A stretch of DNA of 64,000 bases, taken from assembly GCA_013112535.1 (NCBI GenBank), contig JABFGI010000002.1:558001-622000 (forward strand). Reading direction: 5' to 3'. This document shows, in pieces, positions 7,738-16,220 of the stretch. The translations under genes and the position numbers were made by a program. The notes under the pieces are model-generated. The model was not told the origin of the DNA. It made no database searches and saw nothing but the letters and a program-made list of their open reading frames with translations. Each line of letters opens with the position of its first letter. Position 1 is the stretch's first letter. Source of the DNA: Pseudomonadota bacterium (GTDB lineage: Bacteria > Pseudomonadota > Gammaproteobacteria > Eutrophobiales > Eutrophobiaceae).

Positions 7738-9459
7738 CTAATCTGACAATAGTTTTAACAGATAAATAATGATAAGAAACAGAATAAGACTCAAACCTTT
7801 CCAAAAGCTGACCGGATCCCGGTCTATTAAAGGTCGAGAATCTTCAAAAGACAATTTTGGATTAGGATGACGTAAGTCGTACAAAAACTCAGAAAGTTCT
7901 TCATAGCGTTCAGTCGGTTCAGGATGAGTTGCTTTTTTTAATGTTGCATTAACCCAATTGGGTATCGACTCAACATAGTCCGTAATCGGTATGTAATTCA
8001 TACTTTCTTTTAAATTTTTTATTTTCCAGTTGGCTGGCATCTCTCCAAAAGGCAATTGACCGGATAACATTTCGTAACACATCACGGCAACAGAATAAAT
8101 ATCAGAACGATTTGAACCCGGTTGGTCATTGGCATATTCCGGTGCCGTATAATTTTTTGTACCAAGCAAATTGGTTTGCTCTACCGGTGTTGTAATTTCA
8201 GCAATACCGGCAACTTTTGTTGACCCAAAATCAATTAATTTAACTGTTCCGGATTGATCAATAATGATATTTTCCGGTTTTAGATCCTGATGAATCATTT
8301 CCAAACGGTGAAATGCCTGTATTCCTTTTCCTATCTGGTCAATGATCAAACGGACTTCTTCGAGATCCGGATTAGTATGATCATGCATCCACTGCCTTAA
8401 GGTTAAACCTTCTAAAAACTCCTCGATAATATAAAGGAAACGTCTTCTTCTGCTTGGTTCGTAAACTTTAACAACATGTTGATTCTCAATTCGACGACCG
8501 ATCCATTCTTCACGAATAAAACGATCAATGTAAGCCGGATCATCTTCATAATTTACTGAAGGTGTTTTCATAATCAGGTTCAAACCGGTTTCTGTATCTT
8601 CAACAAGATATAATTGAGAACGGCTACTACAGCTGACTTCTCTTACTACCCGGTAACCATCAATAATCATTCCTTCAGATAATTCAGGAGCGAAAGGCAA
8701 TTCCGTTAATTGTTGATAAATATCATTAGGGTCCTGACTCGGTAATTCATTTATCTCGAGTAACTGGCAACTTAAATTATCAGGACTTCCATTTGACTGG
8801 GCATAACGCCCAATTATTTCTGTGGCTTTATCAAGGTTATCCCGGTTCTCCAGAATCATATTTAGCAAATCTTCTTCACTAACATATTCATGAACACCAT
8901 CCGTAGTAAGAACGTATAAATCACCAACTTCAACAGTATGTTTACTGTAATCAATTTCCAGATGCGTATCCGCACCCATTGCACGACTTAAGTAATTCTT
9001 CTCTTTCGATACCCAAGTTTTGTGATCAACCGTTAATTGTTTTAGATAACCTTCGCGAAGTTGATAGATTCGACTATCGCCCACATGAATAACATGGCAA
9101 GTAGTCGATTTAATGATTAATGCACTTAAGGTTGATACATGACCTTTGTGTCGGTTTCTTTCATTTTTACCCTGGTTATATAACCAGCTGTTTAATGCTG
9201 TTAATACCTGTTGAACTGATTTTTTAACTGACCATGTTTCCGGTGTACTGAAATAGTCGATTAGCAGTCCGTTAACACAGGCATAACTCGCTTCCTGACT
9301 ATGCTCACTACTACTTATGCCGTCAGCAATCGCAATCGCAATACCTTTTGACTCACGTAATACATCATCCGGTATTTCAACAGCACAACTATCCTGATTA
9401 GTCGGTTTGCTACCCTTATCAGAAAATTGACCTACGCTAACTTTTAATTGAGATGCCAT
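7738..9459 (-). CDS. PP2C phosphatase-Ser/Thr protein kinase fusion, copy 2
   Basis: The 573 residues are collinear with copy 1 (922-2640): PP2C domain (about 1-235; ADGIS, HVGDSR, TTDGVHE, SPDNLS), kinase (about 268-520; LIMK lysine, HQDLKPEN, DFG) and a C-terminal membrane anchor (about 550-570). As in copy 1, the glycine loop is a serine-rich stretch. It lies downstream of narK on the same strand, but a strong symmetrical terminator hairpin (9480-9512) sits 20 bp before its start and no clear ribosome site is visible. A role in signalling around nitrate/nitrite uptake is inferred from both gene contexts. Confidence 0.93.
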   Translation of the reverse strand: MASQLKVSVGQFSDKGSKPTNQDSCAVEIPDDVLRESKGIAIAIADGISSSEHSQEASYACVNGLLIDYFSTPETWSVKKSVQQVLTALNSWLYNQGKNERNRHKGHVSTLSALIIKSTTCHVIHVGDSRIYQLREGYLKQLTVDHKTWVSKEKNYLSRAMGADTHLEIDYSKHTVEVGDLYVLTTDGVHEYVSEEDLLNMILENRDNLDKATEIIGRYAQSNGSPDNLSCQLLEINELPSQDPNDIYQQLTELPFAPELSEGMIIDGYRVVREVSCSSRSQLYLVEDTETGLNLIMKTPSVNYEDDPAYIDRFIREEWIGRRIENQHVVKVYEPSRRRRFLYIIEEFLEGLTLRQWMHDHTNPDLEEVRLIIDQIGKGIQAFHRLEMIHQDLKPENIIIDQSGTVKLIDFGSTKVAGIAEITTPVEQTNLLGTKNYTAPEYANDQPGSNRSDIYSVAVMCYEMLSGQLPFGEMPANWKIKNLKESMNYIPITDYVESIPNWVNATLKKATHPEPTERYEELSEFLYDLRHPNPKLSFEDSRPLIDRDPVSFWKGLSLILFLIIIYLLKLLSD

Positions 9460-9479
9460 TTCTATTTATTGTATGTTTA

Positions 9480-9512
9480 AAAACCGGATATATTCTAGAT
9501 ATATCCGGTTTT
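9480..9512 (-). terminator. Bidirectional terminator hairpin between narK and the kinase gene
   Basis: A perfect 14-bp stem (9480-9493 with 9499-9512) has a 5-base loop, contains CCGG and is flanked by A and T runs on both sides, so it can stop transcription in either direction. It follows narK by about 55 bp and precedes the kinase start by only 20 bp. It therefore limits, or regulates by read-through, kinase expression from the narK promoter. Confidence 0.75.
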
Positions 9513-9566
9513 AGAGTTTACTGTGCCTGTATTGATGTGTCACATATCAATGAACGTAAACTGAGT

Positions 9567-11033
9567 TTATGCCACTTCAATCATCTGTACAGTCCCGTCA
9601 GGCAACACTTCCGTCATCGTCCCTTTTGGTTCATCCAGAAACATCACTGCCAGTAATGTAAATATCGACGCAACGGCAATAACCAGAAAGAATGTCTGTG
9701 CTGAAACAAATGAAAAAATTGTTAGGAAACAAACGGCTCCCACATTTCCATAAGCACCAGCCATACCTGCAATCTGTCCGGTCAATCGACGTTGCACCAG
9801 AGGGACAACAGCAAATACTGCTCCTTCACCAGATTGTACAAAGAACGAACAGGACATCGTTACAATGACTGCAAGAGGAATCATCCAGTTAGAATTTATT
9901 TGACTCATTAAGAAATAACCAACTGCTAAACCGCACATCGCTATGATTAATGTCTTCTTTCTACCAAATTTATCACTAAACCAACCGCCTGTTGGTCGCG
10001 CAACCAGATTCATAAATGCATAACCCGATGCCAACATCCCTGCTGTAGCTTGTGAAATCTCAAAGGTATCAAGAAAAAACAAAGGTAACATTGATACAAC
10101 AGCCAGTTCAGAACCAAAGGTCACCATGTAAGAAAGATCCAGTATAGCGACTTGCTTAAATTTATACTTATGTATTTCAGGCACCGATTCTTTAAAGATA
10201 TGAGCATTGACCTGATATATCTTGTAGGTTTGGAAAGCATAAACAGCTATCAAACCAATATAAATAAATGTTGCTGCACTACTCGTTAATAATGCCAGCG
10301 TCGTTAACTTCCATGTCAATACTGCCAATGCAGCATACAGCGGAATATTCATTAATAAATAGAAAAAGAAATCGCCTTTACTGGTTACTTCGAGCCCACC
10401 TGTCTTGTTTGGCTTAAAATAGGTTGAACCTTCTGGCGTATCCGTCACTGTATTAAAATAAACAAAGGCATAAATAAATATCATGATACCCGTCGTTCCG
10501 ATCGCATAACGCCAGCCATCATCGCCACCATAAAATAAAGCCAATGAAGGTAATGTTAATGCTGCTGCCGCAGAACCAAAGTTTCCCCAACCACCATAAA
10601 TACCTTCAGCAAGACCCACTTGTTTTACCGGAAACCATTCACTAATCATGCGAATGCCAATCACAAAACCGGCACCAACAAAACCTAGCATAAAACGGGC
10701 AATCGCCAATGTTTCAAAACTCTCGGCAGTAGCAAAGAAAATACAGGCGAAACTTGAAAGTAATAATAATGATGAATAGACTTTTCGTGGTCCATAGTGA
10801 TCGACCAACATTCCTATTATAATTCGCGCCGGAATAGTTAGCGCCACGTTTAATATAAGTATTATTTTTACCTGCTGCGTTGTTAAATCAAATGTTTCTC
10901 GAATCGATGCCATTAATGGTGCATGACTAAACCAGACAACAAATGTCAGAAAGAAAGCAAACCAGGTTAAATGCATAACCCTGTACTTACCTTTAAATGA
11001 AAAAAAATTAAATGATGCTTGTGTAGCACTCAT
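9567..11033 (-). CDS. narK: Nitrate/nitrite transporter, MFS NarK/NasA family
   Basis: The 488-residue major facilitator has about 12 membrane segments. It carries both nitrate-signature regions of the family: GGWGNFGSA in the N-terminal half and AGAYGNVGA in the C-terminal half. The start is ATG 11033, 8 bases after AGGAG. An open frame runs 51 bases further upstream but lies inside the leader terminator, so it was not used. The leader carries a sigma-54 promoter, ANTAR-type hairpins and an attenuator, and nasS-nasT lie upstream on the same strand. Uptake of nitrate for assimilation is therefore the most likely role. Confidence 0.93.
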   Translation of the reverse strand: MSATQASFNFFSFKGKYRVMHLTWFAFFLTFVVWFSHAPLMASIRETFDLTTQQVKIILILNVALTIPARIIIGMLVDHYGPRKVYSSLLLLSSFACIFFATAESFETLAIARFMLGFVGAGFVIGIRMISEWFPVKQVGLAEGIYGGWGNFGSAAAALTLPSLALFYGGDDGWRYAIGTTGIMIFIYAFVYFNTVTDTPEGSTYFKPNKTGGLEVTSKGDFFFYLLMNIPLYAALAVLTWKLTTLALLTSSAATFIYIGLIAVYAFQTYKIYQVNAHIFKESVPEIHKYKFKQVAILDLSYMVTFGSELAVVSMLPLFFLDTFEISQATAGMLASGYAFMNLVARPTGGWFSDKFGRKKTLIIAMCGLAVGYFLMSQINSNWMIPLAVIVTMSCSFFVQSGEGAVFAVVPLVQRRLTGQIAGMAGAYGNVGAVCFLTIFSFVSAQTFFLVIAVASIFTLLAVMFLDEPKGTMTEVLPDGTVQMIEVA

Positions 11034-11069
11034 TGATTTAACTCCTATATTTTCTATTTTAAATATCTT

Positions 11070-11111
11070 AAAAAAAACGCCCACCTACAGTCTCTATGGA
11101 GATGTAGGTGG
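11070..11111 (-). terminator. Attenuator terminator in the narK leader
   Basis: On the leftward transcript, a 9-bp stem (CCACCUACA with UGUAGGUGG) is extended by an inner UCUC/GAGA stem and followed by GCG and a run of eight U. It ends about 37 bases before the narK start codon, as expected for leader attenuation. Its 5' arm shares two bases with the hexaloop hairpin at 11110-11123, so the two structures compete. Confidence 0.85.
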
Positions 11112-11123
11112 ACGCCATTGTCC
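11110..11123 (-). promoter_or_regulatory. ANTAR-type hexaloop hairpin (P2)
   Basis: The RNA reads GGAC-AAUGGC-GUCC: a 4-bp stem with a six-base loop that has A at position 1 and G at position 4, the signature known for RNA targets of ANTAR proteins. Its 3' arm overlaps the terminator 5' arm by two bases. Binding of NasT here would favour read-through into narK. Confidence 0.7.
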
Positions 11124-11160
11124 GTCTATATTCGGTAAGCATTCTTAGCTACCGTAAAAA

Positions 11161-11191
11161 TTCAAGCTGTCTTCATTAACTAAATCTTGAA
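11161..11191 (-). promoter_or_regulatory. Candidate first ANTAR hairpin (P1)
   Basis: The RNA has an outer stem UUCAAG/CUUGAA around a short inner stem GUU/GAC with loop AAUGAA (11172-11177), again A1 and G4. The inner stem is only 3 bp with one wobble pair, so this is weaker than P2. A further AAUG lies in the hairpin between them (11133-11154), so the exact P1 is open. Confidence 0.45.
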
Positions 11192-11211
11192 TGTGCAATA
11201 TCTATAGATAT

Positions 11212-11227
11212 TGCAACTAGCTTGCCA
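11212..11227 (-). promoter_or_regulatory. Sigma-54 (-24/-12) promoter of narK
   Basis: Leftward, TGGCAAG-CTAG-TTGCA matches the consensus TGGCACG-N4-TTGCA with one mismatch and exact GG-N10-GC spacing. The start would be near 11201, giving a leader of about 170 bases that contains P1, P2 and the attenuator. Upstream, an NtrC-like half-site (11292-11300) and a TGTGC-N4-GCACA palindrome (11326-11339) are possible activator sites. This suggests NtrC-type nitrogen control plus nitrate-responsive antitermination. Confidence 0.75.
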
Positions 11228-11351
11228 CTATACATATCATGTTGTTTTTATTATATATTTTATGTTTTTTGATATTTTTATGCTTGATATAGTGCACCAA
11301 TATAGCAAGCAAATATCAGCATAAATGTGCGAATGCACAATAAAGGAGCAG

Positions 11352-12620
11352 TTAAGATTGATTCAATTTTTTAAGTTCTTCTAAATCGACTTTCAAATTA
11401 TGAACATCAAAGCCGGTCAAATAATCCAGACTTTTTTCCGAATCGAAAACCTGGCCATCAAAAAATGCATCGGCACCCATTTCAACGTTTTGTAATGACC
11501 ATGCATCTTGATGTTGACCTTCTGTTTTATAATCAATCGTCGGGGAATTCATATTTAATTGCTGCGCAGCCTGTCGATAAATATCCGGACGATAGATTTC
11601 TTCGACTGTTTCTCTGATATTAACAACTTGATCAAATTGTCCCCATCGATACATTTGCGTCATGATCCAGATTGCATGTGAACGCCATGGATAATTTGCC
11701 AGGTAACGATGAAACACATTGTGATCCGGTATGGATATTATTTGTCCATTGGATTCATATTGATAATTATCTGCCATAGACATACCGATCACTTCTTCTG
11801 AAATTCCAATATATTTTTCTTTAGCCAGAATTTCGATCACAGCTACGCGATTTTTTGGCTGTTCAATCCAGGCAGCTGCTTCGAGTAAAGACATGATTAA
11901 TGCAAAGTGCGTATCAGGATAATTTTCTGCCCATTCTCGAGTAACACCTAATACTTTTTCCGGTGAATAGTTCCAGATCTCATAACCGGTAATGAGTATC
12001 TTGCCAATATTTTCTTTAACCGCATAACTATTCCAGGGGCCACCAGCACAATAACCATCTATCTGCCCTTCTTGCAGATTCCTTACCATATATTGTGGAG
12101 GAATTACACGCAGGTTTACATCGTGGGCAGGATCAATACCGGCAGATGCCATCCAGTATTGAAGTTCATAATTATGACTGGAATAGGGATAAACCATTGC
12201 GAATGTTAATGGCGCTTTACCTGAATATTTATCTTCTTCAATCAATTGTTTCAAAGCCATTGCTGTGCGTTTTCGATCCCGTGCTATGTTTTCATCTATT
12301 GCGAGTAAACGTTCATATAGACCATTGGAAACTGTTATCGCATTACCATTTAAATTTATACTAAATGCAGTTACCATCGGCTTTTTAGTAAAGCCAAGAC
12401 CTAATGTTGTCGCAATCGGTATACCTGCCAACATATGTGCACCATCCAGTGCACCTACACAAACCTTGTCTCGAATATTGGCCCATGAGGCTTCTTTTGA
12501 AAGCTCGACATTTAAACCGTATTTTTCAAACATGCCTTTTTCACTGGCGATAGCCAGAACACAGCAATCTGTTAATGGAATAAAACCCAGTTTCAAATTA
12601 TTTTTTTCCGGCTTATTCAT
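11352..12620 (-). CDS. nasS: NasS-type cytoplasmic nitrate sensor (NrtA/NasF-like binding protein)
   Basis: The 422-residue protein belongs to the nitrate-binding family of NrtA. It begins LKLGFIPLTDCCVLAIASEKGMF, has no signal peptide or lipobox, and no ABC permease genes are nearby. Those features and its position directly after nasT fit NasS, the nitrate/nitrite sensor that sequesters NasT until nitrate binds. The start is ATG 12620; the codon before it is TTG. It ends 318 bp before narK, which leaves room for the narK promoter and leader. Confidence 0.9.
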   Translation of the reverse strand: MNKPEKNNLKLGFIPLTDCCVLAIASEKGMFEKYGLNVELSKEASWANIRDKVCVGALDGAHMLAGIPIATTLGLGFTKKPMVTAFSINLNGNAITVSNGLYERLLAIDENIARDRKRTAMALKQLIEEDKYSGKAPLTFAMVYPYSSHNYELQYWMASAGIDPAHDVNLRVIPPQYMVRNLQEGQIDGYCAGGPWNSYAVKENIGKILITGYEIWNYSPEKVLGVTREWAENYPDTHFALIMSLLEAAAWIEQPKNRVAVIEILAKEKYIGISEEVIGMSMADNYQYESNGQIISIPDHNVFHRYLANYPWRSHAIWIMTQMYRWGQFDQVVNIRETVEEIYRPDIYRQAAQQLNMNSPTIDYKTEGQHQDAWSLQNVEMGADAFFDGQVFDSEKSLDYLTGFDVHNLKVDLEELKKLNQS

Positions 12621-12633
12621 CAATATATACTCA

Positions 12634-13227
12634 CTATTTTAATAGTTCAGCAGCAGCGATAATGCTGCGGGCAAGATCAACAAGTTTCATATTTCTGCTC
12701 ATGGCAATTTTCTGCATTGATTTATGCGCAGTCTCTTCATCGTATTTTGATTGCTTCATTACGATACTTTTTGCACGCGCAATCAGCTTTCTTTCTTCCA
12801 GTGTATTTCTGGTTTTTTCCAGTTCATTCCTTATGGATTGATATTCTTTAAAACGTGCTATTGCTGTTTCAAGAATCGGCATAACGCGTTGCGGTTGAAG
12901 ACCATCGACAATATAAGCGGTAACACCTGCTTTAACAGCTTTTTGAATTGTCTGGCTATCATCATCATTTGTAAACATCACCACCGGACGAGGGTGATCA
13001 GAATTAATACTTTGCATTTGCTCAAGCATATCCCGATCAGGAGAATCCATATCAACAATAATAATGTCGGGAAGATATCGATTTACCAGAACAGTTAAAT
13101 CTTCACCGGCAGATGCACGCGCAATAATTTTATGACCAAGATTCGTTAATAGCTTTTCCATCGCCATAGAACGTTCAGGCAACTCATCAATCAGCATAAT
13201 ATTCAATTGTCGGATTTCTTTGATCAT
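12634..13227 (-). CDS. nasT: NasT-type ANTAR response regulator
   Basis: The 197-residue protein has a receiver domain (about 1-125, candidate phosphorylation Asp in IVDMDSP) and a C-terminal ANTAR RNA-binding domain (about 137-195; LEERKLIARAKSIVM and the following Ala-rich helix). The start at 13227 (MIKEIRQLN) was chosen because the 38 residues encoded upstream are unlike the family. No good ribosome site is visible. nasS follows after 13 bp, so the two are co-transcribed. In the known NasS-NasT system, NasT released by nitrate binds paired hexaloops in leader RNA and prevents termination; such a leader precedes narK. Confidence 0.92.
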   Translation of the reverse strand: MIKEIRQLNIMLIDELPERSMAMEKLLTNLGHKIIARASAGEDLTVLVNRYLPDIIIVDMDSPDRDMLEQMQSINSDHPRPVVMFTNDDDSQTIQKAVKAGVTAYIVDGLQPQRVMPILETAIARFKEYQSIRNELEKTRNTLEERKLIARAKSIVMKQSKYDEETAHKSMQKIAMSRNMKLVDLARSIIAAAELLK

Positions 13228-13421
13228 ATAAAATAAATTAAAACTTTTTTGATATTGTATCAATATAAAGAAAAAACACGATTTATTTGCTATCGAATTT
13301 ACTGTCAGCAAGATATGCTCTAAGCTGCAAAGTAACATCAAGCTTCGTTGTTAGTTCAAATGCTAATTAGAATAAATAATCGTTCAATATAGTGAATATT
13401 AAAATAAACAGGGATAATTAA

Positions 13422-13922
13422 ATGCGAATAAAGAATAAAATTACATTAACTTTTCTTTTTATACTTCTTATCTTATCCAATGCTTGCGAACAAAATACAA
13501 CAAATCAACTTGAGTCATCCAGAATAGCTTACGATGTAAATGTACATGAAAAACAATTTGGTGATTATATTATTCATATTAATGCTTTAACAACAGATCA
13601 ATTACCAGCAGGGGTGGCACGAGCATATAATATATCTCGTAGTAAAAATCGGGCTATGCTTAATGTTTCAATTAGAAAGAAACACGCTGAAGAAGAAATA
13701 CCTGTTACAGCTATAGTGAAAGTCATCGCGAAAAATCTAATTAGTCAGCAAAATAACGTAGAGATGAGAGAAATAAAAGAACCTGACTCAGTGGCAATCT
13801 ACTATATTGGTGAATTACTTGTCAGTAATGAAGAAATAATAACATTTAAACTGGATATAATGCCTGAGGGTACTTCAAAACCATTTTTACTTTCGTATAG
13901 CCAACAGTTTTTCACTAAGTAA
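13422..13922 (+). CDS. DUF4426 family lipoprotein
   Basis: The 166-residue protein has a lipoprotein signal (hydrophobic stretch ending in LSNAC, Cys22). The mature part matches the DUF4426 family, with KQFGDYIIHINAL near its start and the pattern of a small beta-rich periplasmic domain. It should be anchored to a membrane facing the periplasm. Function is unknown. It is divergent from nasT (194 bp apart) and convergent with the RnfC-like gene, whose stop lies 3 bp away. Confidence 0.85.
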   Translation: MRIKNKITLTFLFILLILSNACEQNTTNQLESSRIAYDVNVHEKQFGDYIIHINALTTDQLPAGVARAYNISRSKNRAMLNVSIRKKHAEEEIPVTAIVKVIAKNLISQQNNVEMREIKEPDSVAIYYIGELLVSNEEIITFKLDIMPEGTSKPFLLSYSQQFFTK

Positions 13923-13925
13923 ACA

Positions 13926-14411
13926 CTATGATTCCTTTTGTTTCTGTTTTTGCTCCCGCTTCTGTTTTACCCGGCTCACTGCTGCTGCAATCGCATCCTG
14001 TTTCTTCTTCATTGCCAAATCATCATCAGCATTCTTATCAACTACTGTTGCACGTTTTTTAATTTTGTCTTGTTTTTGTTGTTCAATACGTGCCTGTTTT
14101 TTCAAATATCGTTGTTTATTTTGTTCAGCCTTCAATCGTTTACTACGTTTAGTTAAAATATCACTTTTTGCCTGTTTAAATTCATCCACTAAAGGAATAT
14201 GACTCGGACAAACTGAAGAACAATTACCACATTCAACGCAAGCAAATAAATTATAGTCGTCTAATCGATCTTCATTAAACTCCTGGCTATACCAATGCAA
14301 TTGAAGTGGTTGCAGTTTAACCGGACAGACTAATGCGCATTCATCACAACGAATACATGGGTATTCTTTTATATTAAATAATTGAGTTTCAGAACCGATA
14401 GTCATAAACAT
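13926..14411 (-). CDS. Orphan RnfC-like di-cluster ferredoxin
   Basis: The 161 residues match only the C-terminal ferredoxin part of RnfC. Two four-cysteine sets, CIRCDECALVCP and CVECGNCSSVCP, should hold two 4Fe-4S clusters, followed by IPLVDEFKQAKSDI. A Lys/Gln/Arg-rich tail (about 88-161) follows, like the tails of many RnfC proteins. The NADH- and FMN-binding RnfC body is missing. An in-frame stop lies about 40 bp upstream of the start, so the body is not simply in the same frame, and no other rnf gene is in the window. It may be a free-standing electron carrier or a remnant. Confidence 0.8.
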   Translation of the reverse strand: MFMTIGSETQLFNIKEYPCIRCDECALVCPVKLQPLQLHWYSQEFNEDRLDDYNLFACVECGNCSSVCPSHIPLVDEFKQAKSDILTKRSKRLKAEQNKQRYLKKQARIEQQKQDKIKKRATVVDKNADDDLAMKKKQDAIAAAVSRVKQKREQKQKQKES

Positions 14412-14519
14412 TTTGTCACTTTTATTAATAAATATGATTTGTTGAATTATATACTCATGCTCTGGTCAAGCTATTACAGAATATTCAATTACACGAAATT
14501 TAATAAAACTGAAAATTCA

Positions 14520-14837
14520 CTAAACATACCAAACACCACTAGTATACATACAATCCATTGAATCCAGCACCATATGGATGACCAGGCCTATTCCGATATA
14601 GCGTAATGGATTGATAAAACAGAAACTGAAATAAATCATAACGGGAATTACTTCATGTAATGGATGAAAGCCGATACTACATCTATTTGGATCGTAGATT
14701 GGGTTGGCTAATATATGATCAATATCAACCAACATGGTCGATATCATAATCAGAAATACTATTTTCCACCTGGTTTTAAAGAATAGTAATACAACAAATA
14801 GCGGCACTATTAGATGAAGTGATAGATGTAAAATAAT
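14520..14837 (-). CDS. DUF6122 family small membrane protein
   Basis: The product is about 105 residues with several membrane segments and the family elements DIDHILANPI, FHPLHE and IGLVIHMVLDSMD. The His/Asp pattern resembles membrane metal-dependent hydrolases of the YdjM/DUF457 type. The start is uncertain. GTG 14807 would remove the first conserved segment (LHLSLHLIVP), while the fuller protein needs ATT 14837 or ATA 14840 after an AAAGGG stretch, which are rare start codons. The gene lies 14 bp behind the lipase gene on the same strand and is probably co-transcribed. Confidence 0.7.
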   Translation of the reverse strand: MILHLSLHLIVPLFVVLLFFKTRWKIVFLIMISTMLVDIDHILANPIYDPNRCSIGFHPLHEVIPVMIYFSFCFINPLRYIGIGLVIHMVLDSMDCMYTSGVWYV

Positions 14838-14851
14838 TATGCCCTTTCTTT

Positions 14852-15592
14852 CTATTCCTGTTTATTCTTATGTTTAAATTCAGCGTGCTTGAGAAAATAT
14901 TTTGTTTGTTCAATGGTAATATTATTTTTCATAATAAATGGGTGTGCTGATTCTACGACCAGAAGGTCTTTCATTCCTTCCAGTTTTGCACTTTCAATAG
15001 AAACCTTACCATCGTCAACTCCCTCTATCATGCTGGATAAAACCAAATTGATTGATTTGTTTCCTGTTATGATTCCCAGTTCAAAATCTGGTTTACCCAG
15101 AGTATTTGGCAAGCTTTCATTACTGGTACTAAGCTGTAAACCGGCAGGACCATTAATGGCCCTAAATAACCATAAGCCCCCCAGCGTATCGACCACTTCG
15201 CTCCCCTTGTTTGGCGGACTCAGCATTACAACCCGACCTGTTTTAAAAGGTATTTTTTGAGTTGCTAAATAACGAACAATAATACCGCCCATGGAATGCG
15301 TAACAAAATGAACCGTTTTACTTTTTCCTTTTAAACACCTTTTTATTTCTGGCAAAACATATTTCGAAACCAGTTCTTCTATTGGATGTTTTGTTGAAGG
15401 ATAAGAAATATTACAAGTGGCATAACCTTCTTCCTGCAAACTCTTTTCCATTTTCCTGAAAGATGAATCAGACCGAGCAAGCCCATGCAGTAAAACAACA
15501 AGGCTTCCTTCATTATTTGCATTAACATGAGGAGCAGGAACAACCATATAAAAAATAATGATTAATATTTTAAGGTTATTTTTTTTAGCCAC
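14852..15592 (-). CDS. Exported alpha/beta-hydrolase (lipase-like)
   Basis: The 246-residue protein starts with a signal peptide (cleavage near VNA, residue 25). It has the oxyanion element VVLLHGLARSDSS and a nucleophile elbow THSMGG, so the catalytic Ser is in HSMGG. The fold class fits triacylglycerol lipases and related esterases without a lid domain; the substrate is unknown. It lies 9 bp downstream of the nitroreductase gene on the same strand and upstream of the DUF6122 gene, so the three may form one transcript. Confidence 0.85.
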   Translation of the reverse strand: MAKKNNLKILIIIFYMVVPAPHVNANNEGSLVVLLHGLARSDSSFRKMEKSLQEEGYATCNISYPSTKHPIEELVSKYVLPEIKRCLKGKSKTVHFVTHSMGGIIVRYLATQKIPFKTGRVVMLSPPNKGSEVVDTLGGLWLFRAINGPAGLQLSTSNESLPNTLGKPDFELGIITGNKSINLVLSSMIEGVDDGKVSIESAKLEGMKDLLVVESAHPFIMKNNITIEQTKYFLKHAEFKHKNKQE

Positions 15593-15601
15593 GTATTTTT
15601 A

Positions 15602-16165
15602 TCAGGGCAATTCTGTAAAAACCTGTTGTAATGGTTTTCTTACCGTTTGAGGAATATCAGCAGGATAACCATACCAGATCAATCCAACGATATTTTCCAG
15701 TTCTTGATTTATCCAGACCAGTTCATAAAAACGTTCATCAAAGGTAACTGGTCCTGTTGACCATTTTGTACCTATGCCCTGTTGCCAAAGAATGAGCATC
15801 AGGTTTTGAATAGCACAACAACAGGCAGCATAATCTTCCTGATAGCGGACTTCGTCATCTGACTTTTGACAGGTCACAACTATCCAGCCTGGAATTTCCA
15901 TCCAGCGTTTATATTTATGTTCCGCTTTTTCAATACCTTTAGTTTCAATTAGCATTTCTTTATTTAATTGACAGACATCTGCCACCGTTTCTTTTCCCAA
16001 CATGAAAAAATGCCACGGTTCGGTAAGATGATGGTTTGGTGCCCAACAGGCCGTAGCGATAGCTTCTTTTATGATTCTTTTATCTGGAATTTTGTCAGGT
16101 TCAAACACATGAATGGTACGACGAGAACTTATCAACTCTGCAATGTCCATCGTTTGATTGCTCAT
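15602..16165 (-). CDS. Nitroreductase family protein
   Basis: The 187-residue FMN enzyme fold begins IAELISSRRTIHVF, has the flavin phosphate-contact Arg pair near residues 14-15, and has CWAPNHHLTEPWHFF typical of the family. A further conserved element is GTKWSTGP. Such enzymes use NAD(P)H to reduce nitro groups, quinones or other electrophiles in the cytoplasm. The substrate cannot be inferred. It heads the leftward lipase-DUF6122 group and lies 55 bp after the end of the kinase-FGE gene on the same strand. Confidence 0.9.
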   Translation of the reverse strand: MSNQTMDIAELISSRRTIHVFEPDKIPDKRIIKEAIATACWAPNHHLTEPWHFFMLGKETVADVCQLNKEMLIETKGIEKAEHKYKRWMEIPGWIVVTCQKSDDEVRYQEDYAACCCAIQNLMLILWQQGIGTKWSTGPVTFDERFYELVWINQELENIVGLIWYGYPADIPQTVRKPLQQVFTELP

Positions 16166-16220
16166 ATTAACCTCGGTAGAAATATCATCTCTTCTAACAA
16201 ACTATTCTAACTATTATTTT

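Noticed and set aside
11034..11084. N-terminal extension of NarK by 17 residues
   Set aside because: The extra codons lie within the leader terminator and its U run, and AGGAG stands at the right distance from ATG 11033.
13249..13263. TTGAT-N5-ATCAA upstream of nasT as an FNR box
   Set aside because: The spacing is five bases, not four, so it does not fit FNR. It may still be a palindrome for another protein.
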